DNA from: Brevundimonas lenta
Lineage (GTDB): Bacteria; Pseudomonadota; Alphaproteobacteria; Caulobacterales; Caulobacteraceae
NCBI RefSeq assembly: GCF_014196335.1
Contig: NZ_JACIDM010000001.1
Span: forward strand, 124,001 to 188,000
Length of the DNA: 64,000 bases
Reading direction: 5' to 3'
The notes under the pieces were generated by a model. It was not told the DNA's origin. It was given only the letters and a program-made list of their open reading frames with translations, and did not search any database. Below, one piece after another: positions 37,620-46,292 of the stretch (the stretch's first letter is position 1; each line of letters starts with the position of its first letter). Made by a program: the position numbers and the translations under genes.

Positions 37620-38303
37620 CTACTTGCCCGCCGCTTCCCCTGCCGCCTTTGAGCTTTCCGGAGGATCGATCAGTTTCCCAACGGTCGCCCCGGCCGTGAA
37701 CGCCCCGCCCATCAGAACCGTGAGGGCCCCCAGAATGGCCCACAGCTGCGCGGGACCCAGGGCACCGGCCAACGCACCGATAGTCATCTTCGACGGATCG
37801 CTGGCTGGCTCGGGACGGCTCGGAGGTGCGGCAACCCGCTGTCGCCAGCTGTCCAGCAGCCCCGTGAACGTGACGCTGTTCAAGGCTGCCGGGTCTATCG
37901 GAAGCTCATGGACGAACCAGTCATTGCCCTTCTCGAGCAGTCCGTCACAGCGGAGGCTCTGATCGACCAGAACCAAAAGAGGCAGGCCCCGGCTATAGGC
38001 CATGGCCGCCTCGATCTGGTTCCACGGGGTGGCTAGGCCGACTCCCGCCAGCGACTTCGACCTCGCTCCACCTCGCCGCTCGACGCCGTCCTGCACCCAG
38101 TAGCGCTCGACCGCGATCACCACGACTCCCGAGCAGCGGTCCATCAGATCCGTGACCGCCCGAAGCGGCGCGTCGGCGCTGAAAGTGTTCCTGCCGATCG
38201 TGCAGGGCGAACAGCCGACCGCCTTTAGCCGGGCCTCGACTGCGCTGACGAACGCTTCCTGCTCCGGGCTCAGGCCCGTGCCCACGCTGACGAAAACGTC
38301 CAT
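37620..38303 (-). CDS. Membrane-anchored TIR/deoxyribosyltransferase-like protein (candidate defence effector)
   Basis: This is a 227-residue protein of two parts. Residues 1-155 look like a flavodoxin-like TIR or nucleoside 2-deoxyribosyltransferase-type fold: strand MDVFVSVGTG, then SADAPLRAVTDLMDRCSGVV, and a helix-strand unit TPWNQIEAAMAYSRGLPLLVLVD whose Glu98 sits where such enzymes keep their catalytic glutamate. Residues about 174-212 form a long hydrophobic stretch (MTIGALAGALGPAQLWAILG and on) giving one or two membrane passes. Such domain-plus-membrane proteins occur as effectors of nucleotide-signalling defence systems, but no cyclase is present here. ATG 38303 has a GGGGAGGAGC ribosome site. 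The function is inferred. Confidence 0.7.
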   Translation of the reverse strand: MDVFVSVGTGLSPEQEAFVSAVEARLKAVGCSPCTIGRNTFSADAPLRAVTDLMDRCSGVVVIAVERYWVQDGVERRGGARSKSLAGVGLATPWNQIEAAMAYSRGLPLLVLVDQSLRCDGLLEKGNDWFVHELPIDPAALNSVTFTGLLDSWRQRVAAPPSRPEPASDPSKMTIGALAGALGPAQLWAILGALTVLMGGAFTAGATVGKLIDPPESSKAAGEAAGK

Positions 38304-38382
38304 GCTCCTCCCCGCGGTTGTTCATGGATCGCAACTATTAGAGCGTTCGGCAATCCGGAACCGCCACTGCCAGACCACTCAT

Positions 38383-38423
38383 GACGGGCGCGCCCCGCGC
38401 GTCCGTCACGCGCAGCCCCGCCC
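38383..38423. repeat. 41-bp direct repeat, copy 2
   Basis: This is the second copy of the repeat at 37485-37525, 898 bp away, with one mismatch (G for C in CACGCGCAGC). It lies upstream of the TIR-like gene start, so the pair brackets that gene. Confidence 0.9.
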
Positions 38424-38434
38424 ATGACGCCTTT

Positions 38435-38481
38435 CCTCCCCCTCATGGGGGAGGGGAACCGCGAAGCGGTGGAGGGGGAAT
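38435..38481. repeat. CCTCCCCCTC/GAGGGGG hairpin repeat
   Basis: CCTCCCCCTCATGGGGGAGG is followed by a second small pair (AACCGCGAAGCGGT) and GGAGGGGG. It is the same family as the repeats at 11002 and 35156 and follows the 41-bp repeat by 11 nt. Confidence 0.75.
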
Positions 38482-38551
38482 CCCCGCGTCTCGAACGAAG
38501 TCCTGCTTGAACTCCAACCTCGCCCGAGCCAGTCTGGCCTTGGGGGAACAC

Positions 38552-38917
38552 ATGGAAATCTTTCTAATCGCGGTAGTTATCGGACTTCTGCCGGCGGCGA
38601 TTGCGTCGGGCAAAGGTCACAACTTCGTTCTGTGGTGGCTCTTCGGCGCGGCACTGTTCATCGTCGCGCTGCCCTGCGCCCTGATCCTGAAAGACCCGAA
38701 AAAGCAGGCCGCCGAAGCCGCCAGGGACGCCGCCCTTGCGGCGCTCGTCGCGAACACCTCCGCAGCGACCCGCCAGGCCCCGGCATCGTCGGAGACCGCG
38801 ACCGTAGATGCCGATCCCGTCAAAAAGTGCCCGTGGTGCGCTGAAACGATCAAGGCGGAGGCGAAGATTTGCCGCTTCTGTGATCGCGAAGTCGAGACAT
38901 TGGCACACGCTGATTAG
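38552..38917 (+). CDS. Small membrane protein with C-terminal zinc ribbon
   Basis: This 121-residue protein has two N-terminal hydrophobic segments (residues 1-18 and 25-46), a charged Ala-rich linker (KDPKKQAAEAARDAALAALV) and a C-terminal double-CxxC zinc ribbon, CPWCAETIKAEAKICRFC (residues 91-108). Such two-helix plus zinc-ribbon proteins are frequent on bacterial mobile DNA and are usually left as hypothetical. A GGGGGA ribosome site precedes ATG 38552. Codon bias is intermediate between the core genes and the lower-GC block that follows. It could be a membrane-linked regulator; there is no direct evidence. Confidence 0.75.
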   Translation: MEIFLIAVVIGLLPAAIASGKGHNFVLWWLFGAALFIVALPCALILKDPKKQAAEAARDAALAALVANTSAATRQAPASSETATVDADPVKKCPWCAETIKAEAKICRFCDREVETLAHAD

Positions 38918-38960
38918 TCCTCACTCACGACACCCCTCCCCTGACCGACGACCGTTGATC

Positions 38961-39497
38961 ATGCGCGCAATCTTTCTTGTCTCAACCATCGCCCTCACAG
39001 TGGCGGGCTGCGATGACTCGGCAAAGACGTTCGGCCGTAGCTATGACGAATGCATCTTGAAGAACGCTCGTGATGGCGGTGATCAGGCCAGCCGAAACAT
39101 GGCCGCGGACGTTTGCATTCGACGTTTCCAGGAAGCGGTGCCTTTGTCGGAACGAGGCAAGACCATCGCAGTCAACCGCATCGCTAACTACGGGGTACAA
39201 GACTACGTCAGCGGCGGGATCGAAGATGCAATCGCTATTGAGGTTGCCAACAGCTTCTCAGACAAAATGCTGACCGAAGTAGAAGTCGCTGCAGACTTTT
39301 CAGACAAGCCGGCCGGCCCCGACGGGAAATTCCCGGCGGACGCCAAGATCACGACGTTGACGTGGACGTTCAACACGAACCTCTCGCCGAACGCACAGAC
39401 GACCCTGCGCGGGACGTTCCAGGATGGCCAAGCGCCAACCCGTCATTGGCAATCTGACGCCTATGCAATGAAATGGGTTCCGCTTGGACCCCGGTGA
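38961..39497 (+). CDS. Putative lipoprotein, unknown (178 residues)
   Basis: The N terminus MRAIFLVSTIALTVAGCDDS is a lipoprotein signal with lipobox TVAGC, so the mature protein starts at Cys17 and is anchored in the envelope. The mature part has three further cysteines (YDECILKN, ADVCIRR) and a C-terminal beta-rich half (AKITTLTWTFNTNLSPNAQT). No family is recognised. By hand count the line 39181-39240 is 53% G+C, far below the core genes of this window, suggesting acquired DNA. It follows the zinc-ribbon gene by 43 nt on the same strand. Confidence 0.7.
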   Translation: MRAIFLVSTIALTVAGCDDSAKTFGRSYDECILKNARDGGDQASRNMAADVCIRRFQEAVPLSERGKTIAVNRIANYGVQDYVSGGIEDAIAIEVANSFSDKMLTEVEVAADFSDKPAGPDGKFPADAKITTLTWTFNTNLSPNAQTTLRGTFQDGQAPTRHWQSDAYAMKWVPLGPR

Positions 39498-39513
39498 CGG
39501 TGTCGACTAGATC

Positions 39514-40041
39514 TCAATCAGCTTGGCGAGCAATCGAAGCGACAAACGTCTCATTGCCACTCAACTCGATCCGAATCTGCCAGTCGTCGAACCACACCTC
39601 CGGCGAGACCTGCGCTGAGGCCGCTAGTGGCTGCCATGTGCGTGGATCAATGAGATACGGGTATGACATTGTGTGAAAGTTGGGATCGGGCCGTATCGAC
39701 GCTAGGACCAAACCCTCACTGCTGAGCGCGACAAAGCCGTTCGCCGCCCTCGAGCTATTGATCGCGACCGTCGAGGTTGACGGGTTCAAATACAACCGGG
39801 CGACATGCTGGAAGCCGAAAACCGGTCGGTCGCCACGCGTTGTGACTATTGTACCGGCCTTGGAGCGACCTCCATGCCAATCGGTCAGGGCGAAGATATC
39901 CCCTTCATCTCCCACGCGGATGCCTAGCTGCAACGGCTCTTCACCGTACCAAGCGTAGGGCGTGAAGATGAGCGTGCCTGCAGGAAAATCTCCGGCTTTT
40001 GCTGCGGAGAGCAGATCAGCGGGAAGATGCGTCAATTCCAT
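39514..40041 (-). CDS. Hypothetical protein (175 residues), divergent from the TIR operon
   Basis: No family is recognised. The protein is soluble, with no signal or membrane segment, and looks beta-rich: GTLIFTPYAWYGEEPLQLG, GDIFALTDWHGGRSKAG, VARLYLNPSTSTVAINSSRA, FVALSSEGLVLASIRPD and EVWFDDWQIRIELSGNE. Its sequence is low in G+C (53% over 39541-39600 by hand count). It ends 16 nt from the end of the convergent lipoprotein gene, and its start faces the TIR gene start across 131 bp, a layout often seen for an accessory or regulatory gene next to a toxin-like operon. No DNA-binding motif is visible. Confidence 0.65.
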   Translation of the reverse strand: MELTHLPADLLSAAKAGDFPAGTLIFTPYAWYGEEPLQLGIRVGDEGDIFALTDWHGGRSKAGTIVTTRGDRPVFGFQHVARLYLNPSTSTVAINSSRAANGFVALSSEGLVLASIRPDPNFHTMSYPYLIDPRTWQPLAASAQVSPEVWFDDWQIRIELSGNETFVASIARQAD

Positions 40042-40172
40042 CGGGGCCTCCTGGAGCTACGCTCGCACGCGTCAGTTGCTGGATGCATCGTCACGCGACG
40101 TGAACATTTTAGCAACCCACTATTGCGACTCGACCGTTCGTCAACCAAAGTGCGCGATGAAAGGAGCCCGAA

Positions 40173-41117
40173 TTGAAAGCTTTCATCTCCTATTCGCATG
40201 CCGACGAACGGTATCTGGAGCGCCTCCACAAGCATCTCGCGATGCTGCAGCGAGAGGGTCAGATAGCGACCTGGTATGATCGCGACATCTTGGCAGGTTC
40301 GGTTTTGGATGGAACGATCAGCAATGAGCTGGATGCGAGCGATCTATTTTTGGCGATCGTCAGCCCAGACTACTTGGCGTCAGGCTACTGTTACGAGAAG
40401 GAGTTCGAGCGGGCACTCGAACTGCAGCAGGCGGGCAAGATGCGCATCGTACCCATCATCGCCGAGCCATCCGATTGGCTTTCATCCCCGCTTCGTCAAT
40501 TCATGGCCTTGCCCAAAGACGGCAAACCGATCTCAGAATGGACTAACGCAAACAACGCCTTCCTCGACGTGATCACCGGCCTTCGCAAGCTGACTGATGT
40601 GCACTCACAAGGTCAGCTTACGCCGTCGTTGATTGCGACAGGGACCACTGACAACTTCGCTCCTCGCCGCGTGAAGGTGAAGAGGGACTTCGACGCGATT
40701 GAGCGTGCTGAGTTTGCCGACAAAACCTTCGAAGTGATCAAAGATTACTTTGCATCCTCCTGCGAGGAATTAGCTCGTGCCTCAGAGGACCTCAGAACGA
40801 GGCACGAGATGATGAGTCCGACAGCCTTTACCTGCACAATCGTGAATCGAGCCAAAGTCGGAAACCAACAAGCTTCGATCACTGTGCATAACAACAAGCG
40901 ACGCGGGTTTGGCGATATCAGCTACGTGTTTGAAGCCCACGCGGCGTCGAACACGTCACATGGCTCCATTCGTGTGGATGCAGACGAGTTCAATCTGTTC
41001 CTAATCGTGGATGGTGTCTGGTCAGGAACCCAAGACTCTACGCGCTATTCATCAGAACGCGCAGCCGAATGGTTGTGGAACGTCTTCGTCGAACGGGCGG
41101 GTATTCAGTATGAGTAA
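40173..41117 (+). CDS. TIR-domain protein with conserved C-terminal domain (probable NADase, candidate defence effector)
   Basis: This 314-residue protein opens with a canonical TIR_2 domain (residues 1-143). Seen: KAFISYSHADERYLERL, IATWYDRDILAGSVLDG, DLFLAIVSPDYLASGYCYEK and MRIVPIIAEPSDW. Glu77 in YCYEKEFERALE is the position of the NAD-cleaving glutamate, so NADase activity is expected. The C-terminal part (about 165-314) matches a domain I have seen joined to TIR_2 in other bacteria: FDAIERAEFADKTFEVIKDY, a glycine-bearing beta segment and RAAEWLWNVFVERAG. It may sense a trigger. The TTG start is fixed by AAAGGAG 6 nt upstream. G+C is 53% and 50% in two counted 60-nt samples. It overlaps the next gene by 8 nt. 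Confidence 0.88.
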   Translation: MKAFISYSHADERYLERLHKHLAMLQREGQIATWYDRDILAGSVLDGTISNELDASDLFLAIVSPDYLASGYCYEKEFERALELQQAGKMRIVPIIAEPSDWLSSPLRQFMALPKDGKPISEWTNANNAFLDVITGLRKLTDVHSQGQLTPSLIATGTTDNFAPRRVKVKRDFDAIERAEFADKTFEVIKDYFASSCEELARASEDLRTRHEMMSPTAFTCTIVNRAKVGNQQASITVHNNKRRGFGDISYVFEAHAASNTSHGSIRVDADEFNLFLIVDGVWSGTQDSTRYSSERAAEWLWNVFVERAGIQYE

Positions 41118-41274
41118 GCTGAACAGATACCGCTGCCAGAACTGTGGTCACCGGTTCGAAATCGAAGTTCTGACCGCTGAAGAAGCACGAAGAGCACGGG
41201 AAGAGGGCCGCCCCACCTACGCCATTCACTGTCCGACCTGCAATCGAACCGCGATAAGGCGTGGATGGGAATAG
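41110..41274 (+). CDS. 54-residue zinc-ribbon protein coupled to the TIR gene
   Basis: This small protein begins MSKLNRYRCQNCGHRFEIEV and carries two CxxC knuckles, CQNC (residues 9-12) and CPTC (residues 41-44), so it should bind one zinc. It closes with NRTAIRRGWE. ATG 41110 overlaps the stop of the TIR gene, showing translational coupling and suggesting the two products act together. A small zinc ribbon could be a regulator, a substrate-recognition partner or an inhibitor of the TIR enzyme; the sequence does not decide. A longer frame exists upstream inside the TIR gene but lacks a reason to be used. Confidence 0.75.
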   Translation: MSKLNRYRCQNCGHRFEIEVLTAEEARRAREEGRPTYAIHCPTCNRTAIRRGWE

Positions 41275-41302
41275 CTCAGCTCATGCTCAAGGCAGATGAT
41301 TG

Positions 41303-41803
41303 ATGGTTCAGGTCGTTACATTCGGAATACAGAGCGCGCGCCCAAAGAGAGATCAACCTCCTGAGCCGGGCACGCTAGTGGTTGGGCAAATGGATGGATC
41401 GCCTTGGGTAGGGCTCGTCTGCCAGGATGAGAGGGGTGGCGACACCTACTACTTGATCCTGACGGGCCCGGAACGTCTACAGCTTCGCGGTATCTACAAC
41501 GTTGATTATCCCGCAGATGTACCTGGCCGGCTTGTGATCGAGCCCCTGCCTGGCGATCAGGCCTTCCAACTGCCCCTCGCGGCAGCCGATGCCTCCATCG
41601 CACTACTGATGACATCCGAGGGCCAGCCTCATCTGCGCGTAGGAATTGAGCTGTCTCCCGGTCGGAAGCAGTACATCAATATCGATATCGCAAGCGGCCA
41701 AGAAGCGCCGGGTGTTCGCAGCCGCATCCTCCTAAATCGCTTCCGGTTCTTGATCGAACAGGAGGGACGAAAAGATCCTTTGGAGTTGGTTCGGTTTGAG
41801 TAG
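41303..41803 (+). CDS. Hypothetical protein (166 residues), third gene of the TIR operon
   Basis: No family is recognised. The product is soluble and looks like a beta-rich domain: GTLVVGQMDGSPWVGLVCQD, TYYLILTGPERLQLRGIYNV, ADASIALLMTSEGQPHLRVG and QYINIDIASGQEAPGVRSRI. ATG 41303 follows a TTG at 41300. AAGG is present upstream at a slightly long distance. It begins 28 nt after the zinc-ribbon stop on the same strand and is followed by a bidirectional terminator, so it ends the operon. Its GC content is lower than that of groEL beyond the terminator. Confidence 0.65.
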   Translation: MVQVVTFGIQSARPKRDQPPEPGTLVVGQMDGSPWVGLVCQDERGGDTYYLILTGPERLQLRGIYNVDYPADVPGRLVIEPLPGDQAFQLPLAAADASIALLMTSEGQPHLRVGIELSPGRKQYINIDIASGQEAPGVRSRILLNRFRFLIEQEGRKDPLELVRFE

Positions 41804-41841
41804 GGAAGGCCTTCCAATTCACTCACCATCTACGCGCAAAA

Positions 41842-41869
41842 AGGGCGGGCCCGTCACCGGGCCCGCCCT
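41842..41869. terminator. Bidirectional terminator between the TIR operon and groEL
   Basis: A perfect 12-bp stem (AGGGCGGGCCCG, complement at 41858-41869) with a TCAC loop is flanked by AAAAA on the left and CTTCATTT on the right. Read from groEL, it ends in TTTTT, an efficient intrinsic terminator; read from the TIR operon it ends in a weaker T-rich tail. Confidence 0.9.
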
Positions 41870-41954
41870 CTTCATTTCAGCACAGCTCTGAGCTGACCGG
41901 ACCCAGACCACCGCCGGGGCGTCCCGAGGCGGGCTCGCGCCCGCCTCGATCCGC

Positions 41955-43628
<1,674 letters not shown>

Positions 43629-43661
43629 TTATCTTGGGAAAAAGTCGTGGACAGCCGGTGC

Positions 43662-43949
43662 TCAGGAAAGCACGCCCAGCACGTCCGACTCTTTCATGAT
43701 GATGAGGTCGTCCCCATCGATCTTCACTTCCGTGCCCGACCACTTGCCGAACAGGATGCGGTCGCCGGCCTTGAGCTCCAGCGCGTTGACCTTGCCGGAT
43801 TCGTCACGGACGCCGGGGCCGACCGAGACGACTTCGCCTTCCTGCGGCTTTTCCTTGGCCGAGTCGGGGATGATGATCCCGCCCTTGGTCTTCGATTCTT
43901 CTTCCACGCGCTTCACGAGCACGCGGTCGCCGAGCGGACGAAACGCCAT
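43662..43949 (-). CDS. groES: Co-chaperonin GroES
   Basis: This is the 10-kDa lid of the GroEL chamber (95 residues). Characteristic segments are [19 protein letters not shown], the mobile loop [20 protein letters not shown] that binds GroEL, and [23 protein letters not shown] 43949 is preceded by GGGAG. It is the first gene of the groES-groEL operon. The leader contains the CIRCE-like sequence and probable promoter. Confidence 0.97.
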   Translation of the reverse strand: MAFRPLGDRVLVKRVEEESKTKGGIIIPDSAKEKPQEGEVVSVGPGVRDESGKVNALELKAGDRILFGKWSGTEVKIDGDDLIIMKESDVLGVLS

Positions 43950-44003
43950 CTGATGTATCTCCCTTGAGAAAAGTCTGTGCGGCGCTCGGCGGGACTGGCC
44001 ATT

Positions 44004-44030
44004 TTGGCAGCCGACAGACCCGAGTGCTAA
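44004..44030. promoter_or_regulatory. Degenerate CIRCE element (HrcA operator) of groESL
   Basis: The 9-9-9 layout of the HrcA operator is present: TTGGCAGCC, a 9-nt spacer, then GAGTGCTAA. The right half is a perfect CIRCE half-site, while the left half matches the consensus TTAGCACTC at 6 of 9 bases. It lies 55-81 nt upstream of groES. Confidence 0.8.
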
Positions 44031-44039
44031 CGCGAGCGG

Positions 44040-44069
44040 CAGTTAGGCGCCCCGGTCGGGAGCGTCAAG
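44040..44069 (-). promoter_or_regulatory. Probable groESL promoter, heat-shock type
   Basis: On the minus strand, CTTGAC (44064-44069) followed after about 14 nt by a GGCGCCTAACT segment resembles a sigma-32 or sigma-70 promoter. Its start point would fall at the CIRCE element, so HrcA would block initiation. The -10 is weakly matched, so the exact boundaries are inferred. Confidence 0.45.
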
Positions 44070-44093
44070 GCGAGCGGCCCTGATTTCGCGGAT

Positions 44094-45542
44094 TCAGCCG
44101 GCGGCGGCCAGAGTCCAGGCGGCCTCGACCTGACGGCCGAACAGGGGGCGCGCGCCCTTCACCCGCGTGCGCCAGTCCCGCCCGCGCGCCTGCTCGCCCA
44201 ACAGATCGTCCAGCCCGCCGCGCACGAGCATCAGCGCCTCGCCGGAGCGGTCGTGACGGACCAGGAAGCCGGCGAAGCGCTCGGTCCCCGCCAGCGCGTC
44301 CGAATGCCCCGGCGGCAGACGCGCGTCAGCGATGGCCTGGCTGCGACGATACAGCGCCTCGGCCTCTTCCTGTCGGCCCAGCTTGTCCAGCACCGCGGCA
44401 TAGCCCTCGATCGCGTCCAGCAGGTCGGGACTGTCCGGGCCGACCCCGGCCTCGAACGTCGCCAGCCCGAGACGGAACGGCTCCTCCGCCTCCGCCCAGC
44501 GGCCCTGGTCGGACAGGGCGTAGCCGAGGTTGGCTTGCGTCACGCCGGTGAAGGGATGGTCCGGCCCGACGATCTCGAGCGCCAGCGCCAGCGCCCGGCG
44601 GAAGGGCCCCTCGGCCCGCTCGCCCTGGCCGGTCACGTGCAGGAACCAGCCGAGGTTGGTCAGGCACTGGGCCAGCAGCACCCGGTATTCCGACTGCTCC
44701 GCGATCGACACGGCGCGCACGTACAGCGGTTCCGCCTGATGCGCCCGGCCGGAGCGCCGCAGCGAGTTGCCCAGGTTGGACAGCACGATCGCCACGTGCG
44801 GGTCGTTGGGCCCGTACAGCACCTCGTACATGCCCAGCACCTGCCGGTAGAGCGGGTCGGCCTCGGCGTGCCGGCCCTGGGCGGTCAGGGTGTTGGCCAC
44901 CAGGTTCAGGCTGTCGGCGGTCTTTTCGTGCACCGCGCCGAGAAGTTCGCGACGCAAGGCGAGGCTTTCGCGCGCAGCGGCCTCGGCCTCCTCGTTGCGG
45001 CCCAGCAGGTCGAAGGCGCGGCCGCGGTCATAGATCAGCGTGGCGCGCTCGACCGGGTCCGGCGTCGCCGCACCCTCCAGAAGCGCCTGCGCCCGTTCCA
45101 GGTCCGCCAGCGCGCCGGGATAGTCGCCGGTCTCCATCTTCAGCCGGGCCTGCGCCCCCAACGGCCGGGCGACGGCGGGCGCGTCCTTGCCCAACCGCGT
45201 TTCGACCACCTCGACCCCGGCGATCAGGGCTGCGCCGGCGCCCGCCGCGTCCCCGGCGTCGTAGCGTTCGGTCGCCAGCGCGACCAGGGCGGCCGCGGCG
45301 GCCTCCGGGTCCTGTTCGCGCGCAAGAATCTCGGTGACCTGGTCCGCAGGCGTGGGGGCCGAGATGCGGACGTCCGAGGCCGGAGGCGGCGGTGGCGGGG
45401 GAGGCGGAGGCGGAGGCGGCGGTGGCGGGGGCGCCGGGGCGACCACCGGAGGCGGCTCCTGCGGCGTCGTCTGGGCCGTGGCGCACGAGGCGACCGTCAC
45501 CGCCGTCAGCCCGATCAGTCCACCCGTCAGCAGCCTGCGCAC
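44094..45542 (-). CDS. Tetratricopeptide-repeat lipoprotein with Pro17 linker
   Basis: This is a 482-residue lipoprotein. The start is GTG at 45542, supported by GGGAGG 6 nt upstream and by the signal VRRLLTGGLIGLTAVTVASC with lipobox VASC. An unbroken run of 17 prolines follows the lipid anchor and likely works as a rigid spacer. The mature part is a chain of kinesin-light-chain-like TPRs, for example AEADPLYRQVLGMYEVLYG, AEPLYVRAVSIAEQSE, AEGPFRRALALALEIVGPDH and AEALYRRSQAIADARLP, so it should bind protein partners in the envelope. The gene is opposite groES in the same direction and stands alone. Confidence 0.87.
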   Translation of the reverse strand: MRRLLTGGLIGLTAVTVASCATAQTTPQEPPPVVAPAPPPPPPPPPPPPPPPPPASDVRISAPTPADQVTEILAREQDPEAAAAALVALATERYDAGDAAGAGAALIAGVEVVETRLGKDAPAVARPLGAQARLKMETGDYPGALADLERAQALLEGAATPDPVERATLIYDRGRAFDLLGRNEEAEAAARESLALRRELLGAVHEKTADSLNLVANTLTAQGRHAEADPLYRQVLGMYEVLYGPNDPHVAIVLSNLGNSLRRSGRAHQAEPLYVRAVSIAEQSEYRVLLAQCLTNLGWFLHVTGQGERAEGPFRRALALALEIVGPDHPFTGVTQANLGYALSDQGRWAEAEEPFRLGLATFEAGVGPDSPDLLDAIEGYAAVLDKLGRQEEAEALYRRSQAIADARLPPGHSDALAGTERFAGFLVRHDRSGEALMLVRGGLDDLLGEQARGRDWRTRVKGARPLFGRQVEAAWTLAAAG

Positions 45543-45700
45543 ATCCGCCTCCCGTCCGTTCCCGGCATGGGGCCGCATTCCGGCAAGCTTGGCAAGGTGA
45601 ACCGCCCATGAACACCCGCCTCCCGACCCGTTCAGCCGCGCGCGCCCATAAGGGTCCTCACAACGGCGCACGCAGCGTCGAAAGAGGAAAGGAACCGACC

Positions 45701-46201
45701 ATGAAGACCCTTTCGAAGATCGCCATCGCCACCCCCGCCGTGGTCGGCGCCATGGCCCTGGGCCTGATGACCGCCACGCCGGCGGCCGCCCAGGACAATG
45801 ACCGCACGAAAGACGCCCTGATCGGCGCCGCCGTCGGCGCCCTCGCCGGCGCGGTCATGGGCAACGGCGACGGAACCTATATCGCCGGCGGCGCCCTGGC
45901 CGGCGCGGCGGTCGGCGCGGCCGCAAGCGACGGCGGCGACGACTGCGGCTACTACCGCGGCGGTCGCTGTTACCGGAACCAGGGCCACTGGGAACGCGAG
46001 CACGGCATCAACAGCCGCGATTACAACAGCGGCTACCGCTACGACGACCGCTACGGCCGTCAGGACCGCTACGTCGAGGGCCGCACCTATCAGGGCCGCG
46101 GCTACTACCGGGACGGCCGCTTCTGGCGAAACCACGGCGAGTGGCGCAGCAGCCAGAACCGCCGCGGCGATCGGGACTACCGGTACGACCGTCGCTGGTA
46201 G
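45701..46201 (+). CDS. Secreted glycine-zipper protein with Arg/Tyr-rich tail
   Basis: This is a 166-residue exported protein. The signal peptide covers residues 1-31 (ATPAAAQ). It is followed by a glycine-zipper helix pair (ALIGAAVGALAGAVMGNGDG and GGALAGAAVGAAASDG), as in 17-kDa surface-antigen-like and RcnB-like envelope proteins, then a basic and aromatic tail rich in YR, GR and DR (RYDDRYGRQDRYVEGR). The two cysteines in DDCGYYRGGRCYRN may pair. ATG 45701 has GAGGAAAGGAA upstream. A hairpin terminator follows. Function unknown; cell-envelope structure is likely. Confidence 0.8.
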   Translation: MKTLSKIAIATPAVVGAMALGLMTATPAAAQDNDRTKDALIGAAVGALAGAVMGNGDGTYIAGGALAGAAVGAAASDGGDDCGYYRGGRCYRNQGHWEREHGINSRDYNSGYRYDDRYGRQDRYVEGRTYQGRGYYRDGRFWRNHGEWRSSQNRRGDRDYRYDRRW

Positions 46202-46256
46202 ACAGCTTCCCTTTCATCCGGTCGCGCAAGTACTGACCGGGTGCGTGGGCGAGGAG

Positions 46257-46286
46257 GGCGGGCGTCGGAAACGACGTCCGCCTTTT
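46257..46286 (+). terminator. Intrinsic terminator after the glycine-zipper gene
   Basis: The stem GGCGGGCGTCG / CGACGTCCGCC (one G-T wobble) has a GAAA loop and is followed by TTTTC. It also faces the convergent gene at 46293. Confidence 0.85.
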
Positions 46287-46292
46287 CTCATG

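Noticed and set aside
37485..38423. The 41-bp direct repeats as phage attachment sites
   Set aside because: There is no integrase or tRNA gene nearby and the repeat itself is a hairpin, so it may be an ordinary dispersed repeat; kept only as a repeat.
45543..45671. Longer start for the TPR lipoprotein
   Set aside because: The GTG at 45542 has a strong Shine-Dalgarno sequence and begins a perfect lipoprotein signal; the extension would destroy the signal peptide.
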